Shown here in pieces: positions 57,101-64,000 of a stretch of DNA of 64,000 nucleotides. The notes beneath the pieces are model-generated. The model did no database searches. It was not told where the DNA came from and saw only the letters and a program-made list of their open reading frames with translations. Made by a program: the position numbers and the translations under genes. The DNA comes from Norana najaformis (taxonomy: Eukaryota; Annelida; Clitellata; Crassiclitellata; Hormogastridae), in the NCBI GenBank assembly GCA_964023275.1, contig OZ029915.1:32175526-32239525 (forward strand). The letters are read 5' to 3'. How positions within the stretch are numbered: position 1 is the first letter of the stretch; each line of letters opens with the position of its first letter.

Positions 57101-57606
57101 AAACTAAGGGTCAGGGCAAGGTTGATAGAAAAGACCAATAGACTAAAGGCAGTCATTGCTAGGTAGTATTTAGAACTGCATTAGCAATAGGGATAAAGAT
57201 GAAGTAGATTTCATTTATTATTATTATTATTATTACTAATATTATTATTATTTACATCTTGCCAATTTTAATCAACTGTAAATACATAAAAGTTACTGAT
57301 ATAAATTTTGTTCATATTTTTTTGGTCTAATCTCATCTTCGAACTTTCAAAGCATCAGTCACATTACACATGATATCAACTGGTGGGCATTTACCAGGTA
57401 TAAACAAAATTAAACTGTATATCGAAATCTGCCCAGGATCAACAAGGTTAAAAGCCAAAGGGCAATCAATATCCAGACACCTGTATATAGTATTTGCAGG
57501 AGAAATGCTTTCTGGGTGAAAGCAGTTTTCAGTTAATTTCAAGGCCAACACAAACCAAAAAAATCTTACATATGGTTATCCCAGGTTTGAAGCAATTTCC
57601 AGCTCT

Positions 57607-57692
57607 ATCCCAGCCAGCACAAACACACATTGGGATGGTGTTGTACAGTGCTAGTCCAACACTATGCCAATGTGTGTGCTGGTTGGGATGGG
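57607..57692. repeat. Imperfect palindrome of about 86 bp
   Basis: The left arm ATCCCAGCCAGCACAAACAC, then ACATTGGGATGGTGTTG, pairs with the right arm, whose reverse complement reads ATCCCAACCAGCACACACAT, then TGGCATAGTGTTGG. The centre is near ACAGTGCTAGT. It has the form of a very small MITE or a hairpin-forming element. Confidence 0.75.
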
Positions 57693-57824
57693 AAGCCAAT
57701 GTCAAGTTTTAAGGAAGGACAATTTTTGTTTTGTACTTCAAGTTTTTGTGATAACTCTGGACAGTTTCATCATTAACTTTCAAGATGCCTGTAAGAATAG
57801 TTGCATTACTTAAGGTGGATGGAG

Positions 57825-57955
57825 ACAAGGCATCACTGGTTGAGTGTTGACTTGAAGATTGCAGGTTCAAGCCTCTCTCAGAGATGATTGATTTGATGTG
57901 CAGAGACCTTGAACAAGTCCTTAGCACACAACTGCTTAGTGCAATCTAGGGATCC
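57825..57955 (+). mobile_element. Possible tRNA-like SINE head
   Basis: An A-box-like CTGGTTGAGTGTTGAC and a B-box-like GCAGGTTCAAGCC are about 30 bp apart. The rest does not align clearly with family A or B. Confidence 0.35.
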
Positions 57956-60900
57956 TTTCTCAAAAATTCCACTACACAAATATTTTAGATTAATAAAAGA
58001 AATAAATGTAGTAGATGGCATATCTGTAAATTAAGTATAATTATACTTATATTCACTGAAACATATGCCAACTTAGATGAAAATGCCACCCAAACTGCAA
58101 ACTGAGCAGCCATATTACTTGAAAAATGTCCAAATGTACCAAATTTAGCCTGTTAAATTTATTCTGTTGCTGTGGTATTCCAAGGAAGAGAAACTCAGAC
58201 ATGTCCCAAGATTGTGAACAGCAGAGATAAAGGTAAAAACCTGCAATACTGTCTACACTGCAGCTTGTGTTGCTGTTTCTAGAACAGTGTTTGTGCGGAA
58301 TTCACCGCAAATCTTAGCAGGATCTTAGACATACACAAAGGTATAGTAGAATCCTTGGTTGGGCATAAGGAAACAAACATCTTCAGTTAAATTTAGTAAA
58401 TTTTACACTTTACCATTTGGGTAAAATGTGGCATTAGGCAGTGAAAAGTTTACATTCACATTTCCAATCTGTTCTTGATTAGTGCACATCAGTCTAGTAA
58501 ATAAGAATTCAGTTTTCATAATATCATCTTTTGTAATTGCAGCCCAAGTTTCCAAATTTCAGCTAACCAGTAACTGATTGTCTGGCTGAGAAAAGTGGAA
58601 CCTCTACTCGACTAAAGTTTTCAAAGTCTTTCTAATTTAATGTCATTCTGTGTATTTTTACCTCATGCTCTGAATTACTTGTAACTGTATACTGGTGAAT
58701 CATCCTGCTGCAGCAGCTGGTGCACAGTCATGCCCAAGGAAAGCTAGAATGTTGTACAGTTCTCCGAATATTGATGTAACTCTTCAACAGTACAACGTTC
58801 TACCTCAACTGGTAGCATGGAAAATTCTACCCTGACTGGTATGGCTACCACAGGAGTTACCAGTTATACAGTACCTATCAGTAAGTCATATAGTGAAGTA
58901 ATCCAGTTTTTCATAATATGTTCAAATATTGCACTTCTAGAATTGGGAAAAACTGCATCTCTTAAATTTATTTCAAGTAAGAGCTTGCATTTGAAAAGTT
59001 TGTCTCTGTTATTACCAATCAGGAAGCCTAACATGGCAGTATATAAACTATAAACAGAAGTCTGAAAATAAAGCAACCTGCAACACTTATGAACAAACAA
59101 GAAGCTGAATGCACACTTTTACAGGACTAACTTAGCTTAAATTTATATTATAATTTTCCAAATAAAATCTGAATTCCTACTATACACAAACTTAGTGGAT
59201 TTATTTATCACCATTAAAGCTATTATACATATCACATGGCCATGTTTTTTGCCGCTTGTCATTTCATTTTAAATTTTGTCTTATTTAAGCAAAATTTGGT
59301 CAATAATTCTTTCATGTTCAGACTGCTGTTGTGACCAACTAGGCATTCAGATGTTATTTACATGATGAGTTCACAATGGATTTTCAGCTTTCAGATGGTT
59401 TTTCTGTTTGTGATCGACGCCCTTTCTCACTGGAACAGAGCATTATGTACTGAAGGGATGACAGGTTCCAGAGATGGCAACTGACGCCTAATGTTCTGGA
59501 ATTGTTTCAACTGCCTAGCAGAAAGGGGTTCTACCATCAATCAAATAACTGTCCATCACAGATCGACCTGGTCGCTCGATTATGCCTGGACACCGCATCT
59601 TCTACCACCTATGAGGGTCAGCAATGGACGATGGTGCTCTTACGTACTGTAGATGCTATCACCCTTTGTCGTTCTACAACTTTGATGCTACTTGGTTATG
59701 AAAACATTGTTATCTGTCAACTCTGGATGGAAACCTGTAGGTTGGGTTCAGCATACGAGTGCAAGTCTGCTATTTTGTGATATTTCTAATTATCCGAACA
59801 CTTCTTGCTTAATGATAGCATTTTTGTTCTTAATGAAACTTAACACCATTTAGGCTGGTACAGGTAGCGCCCTTGTGATGCATATGATGCCTTAAAAGAT
59901 GCATATCATGTTTTATTATACATACATACATAGAGGCACGATTAAATAAGGTAGCACAAGCCTGGTTAGTACTTGGATGGGTGATGATCAATGGAATCCT
60001 AGGCATCTAAGTGTCAGCTCAGCTCTCCATCCTCTCAGCATCGATAAATGAGTACCACTGCAATTTCATACGTTAGAATAACTGTCCTGCTTGTAGGATT
60101 GCTGCTGTCATGTATGTATGTGCCGCAGTCAAAGGTCCTTCAACCTACAAGTCATGCGCCTGTGGAGTTTCTATACTGCCATGTAAACAAAAGTATTACC
60201 TTTAGCTTTATGTGTAAAAAATTAAAGAATCTTTCTTAGCAACAGGCATGAGCAACCTAAAATGCAACAGTTTTTGTCAACATCCGCTGACGCCAAGTAA
60301 AAACTCGGGCAGAGAAACAACTCCCAGTTTCCATACAATGCATGATGCCTCCTTGTTGTGATGGCTGCATTTCTTGCACTATTTGCTTTTTAAAACATTG
60401 CAAAATGTCGATACTCTGGTAAAACAGACCCATCACAACCGACTTGTGATTTCAAAAACCAGCACAAGTTCGGTTGTACGGGTTCATTCGGCCAGGTTTT
60501 AAATTCCAACAGTCCTGTACAACCACGACCACTGAATCCTCTTCCAGAGCTTTCCCAGACACCCTCAGCAAAAGCCAAAGCCCTGCCTGCAGACCTGACA
60601 AATTTACAGTACAGTATTTACAATACAGTATATGATAGACGGCTGGTTACACATTATGGAAACGGCAGAAGCACACGACAGATGATGAAGATATTATATT
60701 TCATGTCTTCAGGCAGCACAGTTTCAGTAAAATCTCTCATGAAATGCTCAAACCCTGAATATTATTCAGTGGAGAAAGACCAAAAATTTACAGGCAGTTC
60801 AAAACTCTCAGAATATGTGGCTTACAAGATCATTTAGTTGTCTGAAACAATTAACCTGCATAACAGCCATCTTTTGCTTTCACCTGCATCAAAAAAGCCA

Positions 60901-61928
60901 CACTCTCCTCTCAAATCAACCACAGCTGAACACTTTTTTGTTGATAATTAGCAGCATGTTACCAGCCCATTTGGAAGAGTTCATTTAACATCCAATAGGC
61001 CAGGTTGATTTTGCACCACAAAGTAACATACATCACATTATGACTCCCACTGTGGAAAATACAACAGGACTAACCTTCTGCTGTTGGTCAACGCATCAGA
61101 ATGCAAGTAGTGCAAACACATCACCAGACTCCTGAAGCTGCTCAGAAAAACAAGCTTTCATCTTAAAGTACCTGGAAACAAAAACGAATACTCAGAGTAG
61201 GTTCATCACCATTATTTTTGTATTATCATCATTACTGAGATGATCAACATGCTTCCTGTACACAACATCACACACACACAAGCCTAACAACATATGTTTA
61301 TAAACAGAACTATTTATGCAGAGTGCTTTAATAATTATTAAACTGATAATTCTCATTGGTGGTGCCCTCTGTCACTTAGGGTTGTCAGCACACTTTATGG
61401 CAATGTGCCCTTCCTGGCACCAACCTTGTTCAGCCAACTGTTCTTACATGCATTTGAAAATTATCAATTTACAGGTAAACCATTAGTTAAGAGCTCAACC
61501 ACATCTAACAGGCAGCAACTTCTGAACTAATTAATAGGGGTAGCTACTTGGCGGTATAGTTCCCAAACGACCTTTACCTGTTGCCTCCAAAGTTCAGATC
61601 TCAACAGTGTACTGCCAAGCCATGCAACTTTAAAGCAGATAAAGCGTATGAACTGGAATCCATTTCATAATTCAGATCTGGCCAGTTATCATCTGTCTTG
61701 AATTATCAGGACACAGTCAGATCCGTGGCATCTGTACCAGAAAGTAGCTGCACTGATTTAAATATATTTAAAGACACAAGAAATATGTGCATAAGGCACT
61801 CGTTTAAACAAAAGTTGCTAAGTAGTTTATTATTATACTAGCGTTTTATAATTCTGTAAAGGTGATAGATTAAACCAATTCCACTAAGCAAATAACGGTG
61901 CTTTCACCATCAGGTATACAAGAGAAAA
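57956..61928. other. AT-rich sequence; no supportable gene
   Basis: Short open frames on both strands were inspected. The most protein-like is minus 60390-60578 (GRGFSGRGCTGLLEF, preceded by a CTGCAG-type acceptor), but no family or partner exon was identified. Confidence 0.4.
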
Positions 61929-62260
61929 ATGCTACCTAGTTCATCCTTAGGAAGCATGGGTTACACAGATGTTGGCTGCAGTCCTCATCGAGGAATCAAC
62001 TGCATGTGCTGCAATCTTCGAGGTTTGGTGGAAAGGATCTTCTCTGTCACTGGACATACTGCATGCAAGTGTCTTCCTGACCATGTGAAGGATGCACCAT
62101 ATCTGGACACATTCAAGTCATGGCTTAAGACCTATCTTTATAAAAAAAATATCATATGACTGTTTTTAATTTTGAACTCACATAAGGCACCATTTTCCAG
62201 CCTCTGCCGTGCTACAGTGCTATATAAATCGTTTTATTATTATTATTATTAGTAGTAGTA
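61929..62260 (+). mobile_element. LINE 3' end (tail family T2) with an ATT/AGT tail
   Basis: The coding remnant reads GCSPHRGINCMCCNLRG, then CLPDHVKDAPYLDTFKSWLK, followed by TGCTATATAAATCGTTTTAT and TTATTATTATT. It is the same family as 26480-26770. A GTAGTAGTA tract continues to about 62300. Confidence 0.7.
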
Positions 62261-62300
62261 GTAGAGTAGTAGCAGTAGAGGTAGTACTAACAGTAGTAGT

Positions 62301-64000
62301 AGTATACTTGGCAATTTTAAGTCTATTAAGCTTTGGCGAAAAAATTCCCAACTTACAGATTGAACCAGTAAAGAGTTTTGGCTTGAAGATGCATAATAAA
62401 CATGCAAGAACCTTATTTGGTTACTTTCACTTTTTCCCACCTCCACTGAATTAATTAATTAATTTATTTATTTATTTAAAGAACTTGTAATGCACGCAAT
62501 GTCAGTACACCTGAATCTGAGGCAAGGATGCATGTTCACTGAGGCCAAGATGGAAACATGCAAAAGCCAGGGTGAAGAGGCCAAATTGTGTCAGCAGTAA
62601 GCAAAACGTACCCCAAGTGTCCCCAGCCTCAAATCAGCCCAACAAGCACAAATGACAAATTAAATCTGCCTGCCATTTAACAGTATAACAATAAAAACAA
62701 ATACTAACAATGATATGTAAGTAGAAAAAAATGGACTGATAAAACAAGTTTCTCAGAAAAATGTTCAATAAATAAGTTACGAAAATATTCCTATTATTTC
62801 ATTCTTTTTTCAACCACTAAGCTAAGCTCCGAAACTGCTTAGTATGTAGTAAAATGGAATTATTGCACATCCGGTAACAGTCACCATGATGGTATGGGAG
62901 GAATAATTGTTACACACCCAAAAGGAAAACGTTTGCAAAACTGCACTAAAGTTTTACAGCCAAACAACCTTTTTGCCCACAATTTCCGCTCATTACACAA
63001 ATATACATGTAGAGGTGACAGCAACCCTATCCTATTTACAATACATGTTCTAAACTGATTACCAGAAAATTAATTGCCGACAGAATATTTAGCGTCAGGT
63101 CAAGTAGTTCGACGTCAAAGGTCAACATAAACATTAAAATTTTTTATTAAATTATTAATCCCTAATAAAATCGTAACGAAATGGTCATACCTTCGGGTAC
63201 GAAACTGCATATAACAGGCGTAAACTTCATAAATTACGCAGAAACAGGATGGACCATGTAAATAATCCCAGTCGTTGAACCATTTCGAGTATTTCTCAGT
63301 GCCAAACAAATGGAAATCGTATTAATATGAGAACAAACCTAACTGTCCTCATAGATGGTCATATAGTAAAGTAAAGTAGGAGCTATTGTTGCTAGATCCG
63401 TCCCTCCCTCGGCAGTAGGCAGTGACTCAGACTAGCGTCTAGACTGGGAGGTCGTAAGTCCTATGCAACTCCAGACAAAGAGAGCAAAAACAACAGCAGC
63501 TGATTGGCCAGCCAGCGAGGGCATCAAACACAGACATACAGACAGACAGACAACATCACAGACAAGCAGACTAACCCCCTAATAGCTGAAAGACCTGAAC
63601 ACACTGACAGAGACACTTAAACAGAGTGAATTTGTATGTGTGCATGCAAGCGAAAAGTCATATTCAGATTTTAAAACATCAATTTAAAAATTATATAAAG
63701 ATATAAAAGTGTAGAAGATAAATAATAAGTCATGTATAAAAATGTCTTAGCAATATTCAAAACAGTCAGTGTTCATACGATAATTCTTGTATTTGTCATG
63801 TTTTCTGCCTTTGGCTCTCTGCCCTTCACTGAAACTTAGCATAAAAAATTTCTCAAGTGACGTTACCAGTACCCCTTCATCTACCCCACCCCACTCCTCA
63901 TCTAACGTAGTAATGGGGTGGCCTGAGTTCAATGGGCTGAATGTATTCATAGCAGAGTTGTTGAAGTTGTCTAACTGGTTCAGCAGATACAACTAATAGC
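62301..64000. other. Sequence without recognised gene
   Basis: Contains a short AATTAATTAATTTATTTATT run near 62450 and an ACAGACAGACAG run near 63537. No exon or known repeat family was supported on either strand. Confidence 0.4.

Noticed and set aside
60390-60600. Minus-strand exon-like frame with a CTGCAG acceptor (GRGFSGRGCTGLLEF)
   Set aside because: No partner exon or family could be identified, so a gene is not claimed.

Overview
The window is animal nuclear DNA, most likely from a bilaterian invertebrate. It has GT-AG introns, gene spans of 6 to 13 kb, AT-rich introns, many LINE and SINE fragments, small palindromic DNA transposons and dense microsatellites. The species cannot be fixed from the sequence. 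Three host genes can be read, all on the minus strand.

The best-supported gene is an ortholog of IQCB1 (nephrocystin-5, NPHP5; 2947-16128). It has 14 coding exons whose splice phases all agree, giving a 586-residue ciliary/centrosomal IQ-motif protein close in length to the human one. Next is a CDK5 activator of the p35/p39 family (CDK5R1/2-like; 20818-31151), with two exons split by an 8.9 kb intron. It has an N-terminal myristoylation signal, the complete CDK5-binding fold and a long polyproline tail. Third is an unnamed gene (37359-42984) whose model has three exons: an 18-bp-repeat-coded Ala/Pro/Ser/Glu tract, a coiled coil and two Death domains. This is the best candidate for something not described before. 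A fragment of a fourth, unrecognised reading frame is cut by the left edge and appears again at 53106-53336.

The repeats are as follows. A 5'-truncated LINE with a 12-bp target-site duplication lies 288 bp upstream of the IQCB1 start. A CR1/L2-like LINE in the CDK5-activator intron has its reverse-transcriptase frame running straight into 18 copies of a 24-bp minisatellite. A degraded LINE lies at 54515-55890, and there are several LINE 3' ends. There are two tRNA-like SINE families, a dispersed repeat of about 130 bp in at least five places, pogo/Tigger-like TIR elements in and beside IQCB1, a palindromic MITE at 18171-18349, and a Ty3-like gag fossil inside an IQCB1 intron. Several microsatellites begin exactly at LINE/SINE 3' ends.

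The assembly has a structural problem or a real palindrome. A 10-N gap sits at 50454-50463, and the sequence just after it (50464-53219) is the reverse complement of bases 1-2756, with no mismatch seen wherever it was compared. Sequence beyond 53219 probably corresponds to DNA left of the window. Regions 31152-37358, 42985-50453 and 56000-64000 hold no gene that can be supported.
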